Assembly (NCBI GenBank): GCA_002633005.1
Contig: NMRA01000145.1
Coordinates: 339,737-403,736 of the forward strand
DNA length: 64,000 nt
From: Phoronis australis
Taxonomy: Eukaryota > Phoronida > Phoronidae
Reading direction: 5' to 3'
A program made the position numbers and the translations under genes. Below the pieces are notes generated by a model, which did no database searches, was not told the DNA's origin, and saw only the letters and a program-made list of their open reading frames with translations. Each line of letters starts with the position of its first letter. Positions within the stretch are counted from its first letter, which is position 1. Shown one piece after another: positions 35,126 through 47,806 of this stretch.

Positions 35126-35410
35126 GTATTAAAAGTGGCCAATAAAAAGAAAAGAGTGCATCAACTGTTACCAAATAAAAGACATGCACATCAGATTTAG
35201 CTAATCAACAGACAAGCACATCAGATTCAGCCAATCAAAAGACAAGGGCATTAAATGTAGCCAATCAAAAGAAAAAAGTGTGTTTAACTGTTACCCATTA
35301 AAAGACTTAAGTATATCAGATGTAGCCAATCAAAAGACCAGTATGGTACACTAAATGCAGCCAATCAAATGATTAAGTAGCTCACATGCAGCCAAGCAAA
35401 AGAAATGTCA
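35126..35410. repeat. degenerate array of CCAATCAAAAGA units (first copy)
   Basis: The phrase AGCCAATCAAAAGAC recurs about every 30 bp, around nine times with variants (CTAATCAACAGAC, CCAAATAAAAGAC). Repeated in the second duplicate at 36286-36570. The CCAAT core is the NF-Y recognition word, but no promoter was identified here. Confidence 0.75.
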
Positions 35411-36285
35411 AAAGTATTCAGACAAAACAACCCAGAATTCCCATCATGAAGGCTGGGCAGATACTGAATTTATCATCAGAGCAGTTTTACCTGGTAAACG
35501 AGAGTCAAGACAAATTCATAAGAAAGTTAGAAGAAGTTAGGTGAATTTTATCGCAATAATAGTCATTACCAGTCATTTTTGTCACGGCGGGAGAAATTGT
35601 ATTTTATTTGAAAAATNTATGTGCGGCATAGCACTGAAAAAAGTGGAGGGGGGCTACAGACCCCTGTGGTGTGCCGCCTATGAATATGAAAGCATGTCGG
35701 CAACTTGTAAGACAACATCAATATAAATTTCTTCATTAAACCAAATACTTCCATAAATGATTAGAAATGTGGACATAAAATGACTTTTTTCATGGAAATA
35801 GTTACAAGTATAACTTCTCTGTGTCCCTTGCTCCAGTTTATAAACATCTACTAGTAATTGAGACGATCAGTAATGACGTAATAGGATCCAGAGATATTAT
35901 TACCATAAAATCTCTCCAATTTCACTACGAAATAATGAACACTTTTAAAGGGCTTCTAACATTGCTTCAGATGACAACAGTTTCTCAAAACTATCCTCTG
36001 GTGGATACTAAGGTATACGACTTAAAACAAAAAGCATTTTATTTGTTGCGTACCTATCCTCTACAAAAATGAAAAATATAAATCTCATTTGTCTGCAATA
36101 CTGTATCCTGAACCGGATAGATTTTACAAAAAAATTAATGAGCAAATAAAATTGACACCTGACTTGCTAGGTTGCAGTGTACTTCACTTTTATTTCTATT
36201 TCTATAATTCAAAAACGAATCACGATACTCAACCAACAAATGAAACATGAGAGCATGAAATGCAGCAAAGTAAGAGATGAGTGTA

Positions 36286-36570
36286 TTAAATGTGGCCAAT
36301 AAAAAGAAAAGAGTGCATCAACTGTTACCAAATAAAAGACATGCACATCAGATTTAGCTAATCAACAGACAAGCACATCAGATTCAGCCAATCACAAGAC
36401 AAGGGCATTAAATGTAGCCAATCAAAAGAAAAAAGTGTGTTTAACTGTTACCCATTAAAAGACTTAAGTATATCAGATGTAGCCAATCAAAAGACCAGTA
36501 TGGTACACTAAATACAGCCAATCAAATGATTAAGTAGCTCACATGCAGCCAATCAAAAGACATGTCAAAA
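36286..36570. repeat. degenerate array of CCAATCAAAAGA units (second copy)
   Basis: Same array as at 35126-35410 inside the second duplicate block, with a few substitutions (for example AGCCAATCACAAGAC and AGCCAATCAAAAGACATGTC). Confidence 0.75.
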
Positions 36571-39117
36571 GTATTCAGACAAAACAACCCAGAATTCCCA
36601 TCATGAAGGCTGGGCAGATACTGAATATATCATCAGAGCAGTTTTACCTGGTAAACGAGAGTCAAGACAAATTCATAAGAAAGTTAGAAGAAGTTAGGTG
36701 AATTTTATCGCAATAATAGTCATTACCAGTCATTTTTGTCACGGCGGGAGAAATTGTATTTTATTTGAAAAATTTTTTGTCCTGTTTTGTTTGCACTGTG
36801 TGGGATTTCAAATAGTTGATGTTCAAAGTTTTCACACATAACTATGGTAAAGATTCTTAACTTAAGGACAAAATATAGAATTTCAATTTCAAAAAAAAAA
36901 TTTAAGACAATTAGACTTTTTCGATTTCACATTCTCTACAATACTGCAGTCGCCAAACAATTAAATTTAGTAAATCTTGCAATAAGGCAAGGATGGTAAA
37001 ACCTCGTCAAATTGTGACAAAAAAATAATTGTCAAAAGTGCCTTTTTAACTTTTCAAAGGCTTCTAGCATTGTGAAAAGTTTTTCAAAAGTTTGCTTGAT
37101 GGTAGCCCCTAGTACAAAACCTGAACATGGAAATTGTGTCCTAAATTGGTGAGATTTTGAAAATTAGGAAAACAAGGAAATTCCTGTTGTTATTTTACTT
37201 ACAAATTTGAGACCTTTTACTGTAATCTCAAAATCAATCTATAGTGGAGACAATGCACTAATGATCCCTTACCAATTATTGTACATGCTTAACATTTATG
37301 AGATAAAAATGAAGATTGAAAGGCTTAAATCCCACATGCAATTATGTGATTCTCTATCAAGTGCATTCTACTGAGGCGAAAATGAACCTAAATATTTCAT
37401 GACAATCACAGCCTTGTTGTCCATGAAATCATTTCCAATGCAAAGTGTACATTATGTGCTGTCAATGAAAAGGAAGCCAGGAGCAATTTAAATCTAGTTG
37501 ACACATTTCTCGGTACTACCTCAAAACTTATCACTCAAATTGTGAATCGAATAAAGATTAACTTGAAGAAAGAAGACTGAAACTTGCAGCATTAAAGTTC
37601 ATGATGATAAACTGACAAAACACAAAGAAAGAGGCAATGTCCTGATTTCAAAAATGTTTTATTTTGTTCACCACGAAAAGTGTCTCACAGTTTCCTGTTC
37701 TTCTTCTTTCACAGCTGTACATTAAAAATTAATGCTAAATCTACGGTTTGAGTAAGTGCACCTAACTGTCAATGACTCTAACAAAACCTAACATTGTCAC
37801 AGTTACCATACTTACTTGTTCACCGGGTGAGCTCTGAATACATCACATACTGAACAACTCCTTAAACACTTAAAATTGAAAAAGAAAAGTGCGGATAACT
37901 AACCTTTTCTTTTACAAAAACCAACATGTCACAGAGCGTTGAATAATTCAATCCACCACGTTTTCTCTCAGATAGATGAACATTCACAAATATGGACCTC
38001 AACCAAGAACTAGAAGCTGTATTTTAATGCCGAGACACATGTATTAATCAACAACCTTCTACAGTGAGACAGTATTAAGATGTGGAACCTGAGTAAGTCA
38101 GATCCTGCTTGAAATGACAACACTCCATATGAGAATCAATAAAACTTAGTACCAGCTCTATTGGGGACTTATCTTGCCAGCGGAGAAAACACCGCAAAAA
38201 CCTCAGAGGTTATACAGGAAATTAAATCTGCACTTCAAGTAATAAAGAAAGATGAAGAAAGTAGTATTCAAAAGACTCCGAAAACTTGTGCATGCAACGC
38301 ACCCTAAATATAAAATTACCAGTGGGGCAACAAAAACACAACGTTGTGGATATTCACCTCACAAATTTTCAATTTTTTAAATTTGAAACGCCCATGCTCA
38401 GTTAAATGCCGACTCTCGAAATACATTATTAGTAACTTTCGGGGATACCAGTGTGAACACCCACCTACAGAACTTAGCAAAAAATAATGAATCTAATATT
38501 CATGGCCAAACTTGTACCTAAAGAAGTAATGCATTGCCTATATTCAGGCAACTGTTTGGCTCTTGAATGGAAAGTAGATGACTTCAGCTCAACAGCCTAG
38601 GATTGTTCCAGTAAATCCACACCTAGAATGTCTTAAAAGTTTCTTTTTGTAGTCCATTCTCAGTGCCACCTCGAAATTTGAGTTTCTCGACCAGGGCTTA
38701 AGCTCAAACAAGAATGGCGTCATTTTCTTGTGGAATGTCAGGATCAGAACAATTCCAATATCCGCAATACTAATAACTCAGTATGTAACAAGGAAGAATT
38801 ACAGTATGGACTAATTAAACACACAAGAAATCAGTCGCCATGGATTCAATAGCACTTTCCTTGAAGTCAAGGTAAAATAACAACATTTCCATCAAAGTCC
38901 TCATATCAAGCGGCTATCAGACCCAGCAAAAAATTCCCACAATAGAAACACTGAAGGTGCACCACTATACAGCCCATTTGAAATATTGTTCACAAAATTA
39001 TACCGTATTTTTGAAAGGCAAACAAGACTTTTTGAGAAATAAGTGTATTAGAGACGGATATTTCATGATATACTGAACACAAAATCACAAGTATTAGTCA
39101 CTTACAGTTACAAGGGT

Positions 39118-39170
39118 TCCACTGAATAACAGGCATTAAACTCAGGTTCTCAAAATCTGGACCCCCATTA
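39118..39170. mobile_element. diverged inverted copy of the AGAACCAGTTT hairpin family
   Basis: Reads ACTGAATAACAGGCATTAAA then GGTTCTCAAAATCTGGACCC, the reverse complement of the core and one arm of the element at 54968-55047. The opposite arm is not clear. Confidence 0.5.
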
Positions 39171-39202
39171 GAGACTATCACCCAAACACAAAAGAATGTT
39201 CA

Positions 39203-39339
39203 CAGGGGCGCATCCAGAATTTTGAGTTNTAGCCAGGATTTTGCCCGTCAGACATTCGAACCCCGAACTGCCAAATGATATCTGGGAGAATTTTAGGGAG
39301 GGCCATGAGCCCCTTGGCCCCCCTCTAAATCCGCCATTG
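39203..39339. mobile_element. hAT-like MITE flanked by a GTTCA direct repeat, interrupted by an n
   Basis: Begins CAGGGGCGCATCCAGA and ends TCTAAATCCGCCATTG, inverted ends of about 16 bp with mismatches. GTTCA stands on both sides (39198-39202 and 39340-39344), a possible target-site duplication. The undetermined base at 39229 lies inside, so the interior may be incomplete. Confidence 0.6.
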
Positions 39340-40093
39340 GTTCACCATACTGCAATAATGTTCCCATTGAATTTGTATTGCTTCAACTGCCTCAGGTCAA
39401 TTTATATGAAACAATTTGCACAAATAGCAAGCTTTCATTTATAGTACGCTGCACTACCAGGGATTTCCAAAAAAGCACTCCTGGGTGACAGAACACCCCG
39501 AGGGGGATCTTTCCGAAAAAAGTGGTGAGTCTCTTTCAGACAAGTAGACGAAGCTGAAGGCATTCCGTATTGTAGCTACTGTTATCATAGCTATTGCAGA
39601 CACATGACATATCAACTAATTATACATCAGTTATTGTCTGTTGGTGAGCTGTCGTGCTCGACTGAAGAGATTTGTCTTTTAATGTATTTTCTCAAATTAT
39701 AATTTAAGGACGTCTAGCCTTGATCTTGCTCCTTTAAATTACCTTCATCTTGTTCCCATTTTCTATGGTATCTTATGCACACCACAAGTTTACATGAAAG
39801 AACTTCCACTGCCTGTTTAGTATCGTAATCTGACGTAAATCAGACACGCAATGTCAATTTGTTCCAGAACAACTTGCTTTTATACCGGCACTTGCAGCAG
39901 CAAAAATGCATCTCGAACACCGTGCACTCAATTTCAGTCATGTAAACGGGGTATCTATAAACTGCAAACAAATTGAACACATGAAGAAGCCTACGGTCAC
40001 CAGGTGGCGCCAGCAAATTAACAGCCCTGCATGTAATTCATGCATTTAGGTCCAGTGAGGCCCTTATTCCAAAAATGCCTCCATAGAACATGG

Positions 40094-40229
40094 TAGAGTT
40101 CAGTAACACTAGGACCTCACTAAAAAGCAAGACTTCGCGAGATTACATGAGATATATGATGTATTTTAAGAGACACGTGATTTTGGCTACAGTTTAGCGA
40201 GGTCCTAGTGCTAGCATTACTAAATTCTA
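40094..40229. mobile_element. 136-bp element with long inverted ends
   Basis: TAGAGTTCAGTAAC + ACTAGGACCTCACTAAA at the left is matched in reverse complement by TTTAGCGAGGTCCTAGTG and TTACTAAATTCTA at the right. No coding content; could fold into one long hairpin. Confidence 0.6.
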
Positions 40230-43200
40230 CCCTGCTTTCTATTCTAAGTCCATGCAGATATTAATAGAAGGCCCCTTGTTCAGTAGTGCCACCTGGTGCA
40301 AGTCACTCACTACAGAAATTTGTCCAATGAGAACTTCAAAGAACTGACCTCCGTCACATTTACCTTTGTGTAAGAGTCTCTCAGTCACTCAAGACAGATT
40401 GCATTTCATGTCATGTAATTCATTGTGTTTCAAAGTAATTACATTATGGCGTATATACTTGTATCACTTCTTCGTTATTGCTCATATATCACAAAAAATA
40501 ACAAAAACAAAACATCTTACCTTTAATTTAATCCTGACAGTCACAAGCTGATGACAATTAGCCATTTACCACTCTTGTCTCCATGGCGATACTGCAAGTA
40601 TTAAATGATTTTCATCTATAGTTTGTCACCAGAAAGATATATAGAACATCACCATAGCAACGCCAAGGCTGCGAAATCTGAAGAGATCTTTGCAGTAAAC
40701 ACATGAAGGCACAGGTAGACAACAAATGCTGACAAAAACAGATAAGATTTCTAAAAGTCTGATTTAATCAAAGTGTTAACTGTGCTGACACTTTTGATGG
40801 TCGTTATATCTTGTAATCCGAATATTGTTCAAGGATATATCCTGAGATATACACAGTTTAATATGTTAAAATATCTTATTTCCCGACTGAAGTTAAATTT
40901 CATTCAGGTCAAAACACAATGGCAGGTCCCCAATGAATGTTAACCATTCTATAGGCCTAATAAACATGAACACCCAAGGGAGTTATATCATTTTTTAGAA
41001 AGTGGTGTTTAACTGAGACTGTCCACTTGTTTTTGCAATGAAAACAAAACCACTCAAAAACAACAACAAAGAAAGAACCTTTACATAAATGCAGCTGCTT
41101 TTTAAGAGGCTCTCTAACTCACAAAACACAAAATCCTATTTTCTCAATTAATAACAATGTAAAGTTTGCATTCTTCAATGATAAAACCCATGACATTCAC
41201 CAGCAACCACCACCCCTCACTACCCCTTCAAAATCCTTCCCACTTACCTCACACAAACTTACCCTCTACACCGTGAGCTATTCCTTCTGGGTCAATTTAG
41301 ATAGCCAACCTATTCCTTCAATTTCAAGAGGTTTTAAGGTCAAGCCTTGAAAACCAACAAACAGAGGCAACAGGGAATCCCACCACATGCAGTTCGTGTA
41401 GTGAAAATACAAAACTGTATCAAGTTAGCCACGGCAAAGACCGCTGTATTGATTTTTCATCTGTTCAATTTCCCATGTACTGGCAACTTTAGCTTCTGTT
41501 CTGAACACTTACCAGTCATTTTGACAAGTCAAGAGAGGAGGCTTAGAATGACATAGAAAGTCTGACAAGAAGCCACACTTCTTCCAATTCATGCATTACT
41601 TGTATGTTCTAATGTTAAGAGTTTCTGGAGAAGACATGCCCACATCTATTACATTAAGATCATGTACATTCAGATGGTATAATTTAATTTGATAACTTCG
41701 GCAAATAATTATATATCTTCAGTCAGATGTGAAAATAATTTAGTTTTCTTAACTGTAACAATATACGGTAGAAAAGTACTATTTTCATGTATTGTCAAAT
41801 TTCTAAGCAAAACAAGAAAATTACATCCTTGTTATAAAGGCTCGTTTAGAATACCTGTCACCATGGTAAGGCAAAAAAGCATAAATTTGGTTCTGGTCTG
41901 TGCTTTTTTGGAAAATTTAGATGGTGGTGCAATGTTCTTTAAGATGACAATTCTTTCAAACAAAAAATCTACTTAAGACGAGCAATAATGATACGGGATT
42001 TGTTTTTTACTCATGAACTCAATGTACTCATGGTAAATAGTCATTGCTGTGTTACGTGACTGACCTAGTTTTGAATTGAAGACCATGTGCACCACATTCA
42101 AATTCCAGGCATGGGCAACCCTAATAAAATCAACAATTTTCTTGAGCATTTGTTGACCTGTTGATGGCTTGCATGTTCTTCTTCGTAAAACAATTGTTAC
42201 CACGGTACGGAAATTTTTGAAACTCATTTTCTAAGAATAAAAGACTCAATTTGCTTTTCATTTTTATTTTTAGCCAGCTAAACAAGGCAAAATGTAGCTT
42301 TAAAAAAGATTACTCGTTGTTCAACAACCTCACCCACGGAAGAGTATATTAGACATGACATTTTGTTTATCTAAATGATATGGGAATGTATGAGATATTA
42401 TCTTGTTTACTTTGAACTAGTAATTCAAGTGATTAGAGTCTTTTGGTAAATCAATAGAGTGGTTGACATGCTCCTGGATCTGGCAAATGTTAGGTTCAGA
42501 TCTGGCCTCACAAACTTTACACACTGTTTAAGATCAGTGTGTGTGAAAAAGTTAGTTCCGATCAACTTTGAAAGAAAATCATCTCTGTAATTACACATCC
42601 GGTAAATGTCTGGCTCATGCACACGAGCTTCTTTGGAGATACAGCTCGGATCAGTCTTGTGAGTCTTGTGAAACAATGAAGCAATTGTTTTTGACAAGAA
42701 AATCAATCACTCATTTCTTCCATCAAATTTCCTAAAGTGCTCTAAGCTTCAAAATATGGCAAGCCGTGCTGTGCCATTCTGTGTAATCTGACAGTCAGCA
42801 GACAGTCAACTGTCATTCAGCGTGAGACAAGGAGCATTGTGGGTATAAGAACTTGCTTGTCCTCAAATCTCCTTCATAGATAGCCACAAATGTTGGCTAC
42901 TTATCAGTCTCTTGCATGCTAACATACACACATGTTATTCTACGGATACCTGGGTGCTCCATTCAAATTCATTTAAGGCCAACAGTCCTTTTAAACCAGC
43001 ATCAGATCCGAAACACATAAGGGATCCCGAAATAGCAACCAACAGGAAATGTGGAACCATTGGGGGACTACGGAAACAAATACCAAAGCTGAATGTCAGA
43101 GCTCCCTTGTTAATTTTGGCCTTCATCAGCCAGACACAAGTACCGAAGCTTCGCTTTTAAATCCTACTGTTTTCAGCGAAGTTTTGGTAGTAGATTAAAC

Positions 43201-46200
43201 TACCGGAGTTAACCTTTCCCACTTATCGAAACTTCGGTAAAAGCGAAGTTTTGCCTCTAATAGGAAAGCGACTTTAAAAACAGTTCCTCAGTGATTGGAT
43301 ACAGTTGTGAATCGACTATTGTTGCTTCTGCAGCAATTGAAATGAATCGTACATCCTTATTTGCAGATGCCATAAAGATCAGCACTTCCCAAGAGTAAAG
43401 ACAGTGACGATAATTATCACAACATCATCCTATCAGTGGGTACAATAACTGTGGTTTGTTTATTGTGCATACCTTCCACACAGTGCAGAAGGCTCTGATG
43501 AGCAGTTTGTCTGCGACTGGTAGATCAAGCCTTAGCAGCTTTTAAACAGTATTTTCTGACCTATGCTTCTCAACAGAAAATTTTTTCATACCGCGAAAAT
43601 ATTTAGACTATGCAACAGTGCTCAGCAAAAATGATGAGTGAAGACTTTTTTGTTGTTCGAATGTGGCATTTCTCAGTTGCTGGATTCTAACTTTTGTTAT
43701 TCGCTAACGGTTTCCAATTCCCATATTACACACTCCCGCTCTACTCCGCCGTGATGTAAGGTAATATTAATAGTACAATGGTGGCGCACGACGGGCTTCA
43801 CCATCATTTGTCCTTTAGAATTGTCAGGGAAGGGTGAAATGTGATATTTTTCCAGCTTATCCACTTCCTTGAATCGGCATTGCATCCCACACCACAGCAG
43901 TAAGACGTTCCCGGCATGACATAAATATGATATAAAATATAAAGTATTCAGACGACAGATGCTAACATTTGAATTTCCATAGGAGCAGAAGCTAGACTGC
44001 TGACATGGCTGCCAAATATGGAGGTGTGCCGCTATTTCGTACTTCACGGCAAAGGAGAGCTATCAAGGCGGAGGGCTAGAATTATGTTCTACACTGCGGA
44101 CATAACACCACATATTGTGTTTGGCTTTAAGTGGCTACAAACCCAAATTCCATCTGAGATTAGCAAATTTTTGTGCTTTTAAAAAAGTTGACCTCAGGTC
44201 AGGTCCCCGTCTTCAGGGTATATTGGGTGTGATATCCAAAGTAACACATTTTTGACATCACTATACAACTATTTTTGTACACCAACTGCATTTAAACAGT
44301 TAAGTCAAAAATTGATACTTTGAAGCTATAATGGTAAAAATTCTTGGCAGGCAGTTGGTATTTCATTTTGTCCTTTATCACAACAAAAATATAGAAAATT
44401 TTGTTTAAAGCATGGTTTATATCCTACAGCAATTCTTAAATGTACAACACATGGTAACACTTCAAGTGTACACAGCAATGGAGTGGCAATTAGGAAAATA
44501 AACATATAGCACTTCGGCAATAAATTTTTACCAAATTGAATGATTTTTACTGCAATTAATCATTAATGACATTCTACCCATACACTCAATCTCTTACATA
44601 AAAAATAAACTGGTAGACATGACACACATGGACATGAATAACGTATAACCAAGGCTTAATATGATTATGTTGTGCACCAATACTTTTACTGCATTAACAC
44701 CGCTTATAATGTATAAGGTACCACGCACAGAAAATCAATGCCATGTTGAATGGGTACACATAGGACGGAAGTTTGTCAAATAAAGGCATTTGTATCTTGG
44801 TTTTAAAGCCAATTCCTAAGCAAGCATTGATTTGGAGCAGTGTTTTAAAAGTCGAAACACTAATGCGTTAATGCCAAAATTCAAGATCACACATGTATAT
44901 GTACTCAAACTACCGCCATCTTTTAGCAAAGACTGACCATTGCGCTGTAGACAGAAGAAACCGTGTGGAAACTGGTATACAACATAGCCATGTGCCTTCT
45001 TTTGTTTATTTACTTTATCAGCAACATATTGAAATTGACTGTCGAATATGCTGAGTGTGAACATGCAGTGCCATCTACAGTTTACCGTACAAAAACGAGT
45101 AAACTGGATGGAGGTTTAAAACACTGAGCTTCTTTACATTCTTTGCTATTGCCGCGTCACCAAACCACCTTTGTTACACCATGGAATGCCCTAACAATTC
45201 ATCTTAATAAAAATTCCAAGATTGCTAAATATCTGTAAATGAAACTCTTCTTTGTTAACTTTGCGTGTCCTTATAATCAGAATTTGAAATTGGGTCGTTT
45301 CTATGCTCTCAGAACATTGAAGAGTTGTATACAGAATTTTTCCAATGAACACTCATGGAATTAATAAAGATACAATATTTGGGCACTTCTGCTGTTTTAA
45401 AACAGAAGTGAAAACAGCACAAACTCGGAAATAAATTGAGGAGAAATCATGATCTATTAAAGCCACTAATACCACCATCTTTAAAATCCCATGTTATTAG
45501 CTCCAATACACAGCAATACACTTTGAAGACCTGTACTGAGTTTAACAAGTTAAAGCCGCATTTTGCCCCGTTTAGCTGGCTAAAAACAAAAAATCAAACC
45601 AGGTCTTTTTTCTCAGAAAATCAGTGTCATAATATTCTTTATCGTGATACGATTCTGTTTCCATTGGCAACTCTGAGGTCACAGGTTGTGCGTACCTGCA
45701 CCATTTTAAGGCTGGCCAAGCCCAATAAACTCGCGCCATTTCAGAGCTGGCCAAACCCAATAAGCTCTGAAGTTGTTAGCTTGAGTTGCTGATACTTTCA
45801 AGTTTTTTCTTGATAATAGAAATGCAATCCTATTACTGTAAGAAATGTGATGAAACCGATTAGATGAGTAAAATGCCCAATTCAAATTTTGTTTTTAGCC
45901 AGGAGCTAATAAGCAGCTTTAAGACTTATTCTAATTTTCTTCAGTATATCATGTAGCAGGTGGAGTTGAATCCATCCGTAGTGAGATGTTTCATAAACTT
46001 GATTTATGGTGAAAATTGTTCAGCTTAGGATAAAAACTGGCAGCAAATTTCTCAACAAAAAAACCCTGAAATTTAACACCATTTTTATGTACACCACAGC
46101 TGTCCTCAAACAACTTTTAGTAAATTTTGATTATTTTCAGCAGTGTTTAAGCCTTCAAAAATCCGAAAAGGCCAGTTTAAGCAAAATTTCCAATTGCGAA

Positions 46201-47773
46201 ATTGTTTTCCACACTCTAGTTTGAAGTTAGTGGTTTTGCACTGATTGACCAACTACATGGGCTCCAATACAAGTACAATGAAATAAGACTGAAAACACAC
46301 TGCGGTTCAGAAAATTTTATAAGCTGCATATATGCCCTGTTGAGCTGGTAAAATATTAAAATCGAATTAGGCATTTTACTCTCATCAAATCGGTCTTGTA
46401 ATATTCCTCATGAGAGAATTTCATTTCTATTACTTACAACAACATTGCAACCATTGACGATTCAAGGAAAGACTTCAGAGTTTACGAGGGTTGATAAACC
46501 CTAAGATTGCAGATTGAAAATGGCCCACGTACCCATTGCCTGCGACGTGCCTCGAACTGAAGATGGGACAAGCTTCGCAATGTTTTTAAACCCAAAAAAT
46601 TAACATTTGACACATTAACTGAACAGTGGCAAATTGCAGTTTTAAATCTTTTGTGTGATGGAAGTATAAACTGCAGACAAGAAGAAAAAATCACAGATTA
46701 ACCAACTTCATCCCTAATCAGACAAACACAGACTTTATCATGTCATATCTATTAACATAAACTTACTAGCAGGAGCCCAGAAGTCCAATGTAGAAAAAAA
46801 ACACCTTGAGACACACTGACTGGGTCTTGACGTAGCTGTATTTGACTAAACTTGTTATCATGCATACACAAGTGGCTGAATGAAGTACTGATAACAGAAT
46901 TTCCAAGCCTAACGCATCTTATCTAAAGTTATTAAACAAATTTTAACGGGTAGTTCTTTCACTGGAGTTCAACGTGTAGATTTACGGTTGTGTCATGTTT
47001 TTTTTTGTTATTCAAAAGTCTACAAAAGTGACAGACCTTTAAGCAGTTGAAGAGTGGTTATGGTGGTGTAGAAATTGACGGGAAGATTTACTGTCTCTAA
47101 TTAGATATATATATATTTGGGTTTAAAGTTTGCAACTTTGGCTTCACCAAACAGCACTGAGAGAGCCTTTAAAAGATTGATTCAAATTGCCATTTACAAT
47201 AGGAGTGTGTGAATAAATCTTGAAAACGTGATGAAAATGGCAAAATATTGAAAATTCTGTTCCTTCAGAATCAAATTTTGAAATATACAAAAACTAATAA
47301 ACTCATTATCGTTTAAACATATTTCACAACCCTAACAAAAATACACAGTCACGACTTGATACTTAGCATAATGCCTCCTCACTGAATTCGACCTGGCAAA
47401 ATTCCCAGGTTGTCAAACGAGAACTCAGGCCACAAAATCAAGGTAACCTGGAAGGGGTGTCGTGAAAGTCATGGCCACCTGCGGAGGATGCACTAGTTGG
47501 CAACAGCCAAAAATGAAATAAACGACATACCTGAGTCCAAGGCAAAATACATGTTCTATTTTAGTCGAATAGAAAACTAATGATTAACTTGTGTGTTCAG
47601 TATTGACTAATTCCCCTCGAGCCTGATATCCCATGAAGGCTCACCTGACTCGGGCTCAGATAAACGGTACATGTAACTTAAGCATGGCTCATAAAACAGG
47701 CCCTTGTCATATTTGCTGAAAGATTCCGATTTCCGTTTGCTAACTTCTTGTAGTATTTTTAGTATTTGCTTGG

Positions 47774-47774
<1 letters not shown>

Positions 47775-47802
<28 letters not shown>
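47775..47802. repeat. (TG)14 microsatellite
   Basis: Fourteen uninterrupted TG dinucleotides. Frames crossing it give CV or TH runs that are not genes. Confidence 0.97.

Positions 47803-47806
<4 letters not shown>

Larger units (their letters stand above)
34466..36773. repeat. 1.15-kb tandem duplication joined by a single n (35617)
   Basis: Copy 1 is 34466-35616, copy 2 is 35618-36773; they are collinear throughout with scattered substitutions and small indels (for example TTTTAAGATAACATCGATAT versus a variant at 35704). The undetermined base is exactly at the junction. Best read as two alleles or two ends of contigs placed side by side. Neither copy contains a recognised gene. Confidence 0.9.

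Noticed and set aside
34665-36072. Duplicated frames of 83 codons (YKRLLVIEMIS and variant)
   Set aside because: They are mirrored by the 1.15-kb duplication, and the two copies diverge by a frameshift near the end; no recognised protein.
43697-44047. 116-codon minus-strand frame in the spacer
   Set aside because: Composition is less AT-rich than the surroundings, but no domain or convincing exon borders are visible.
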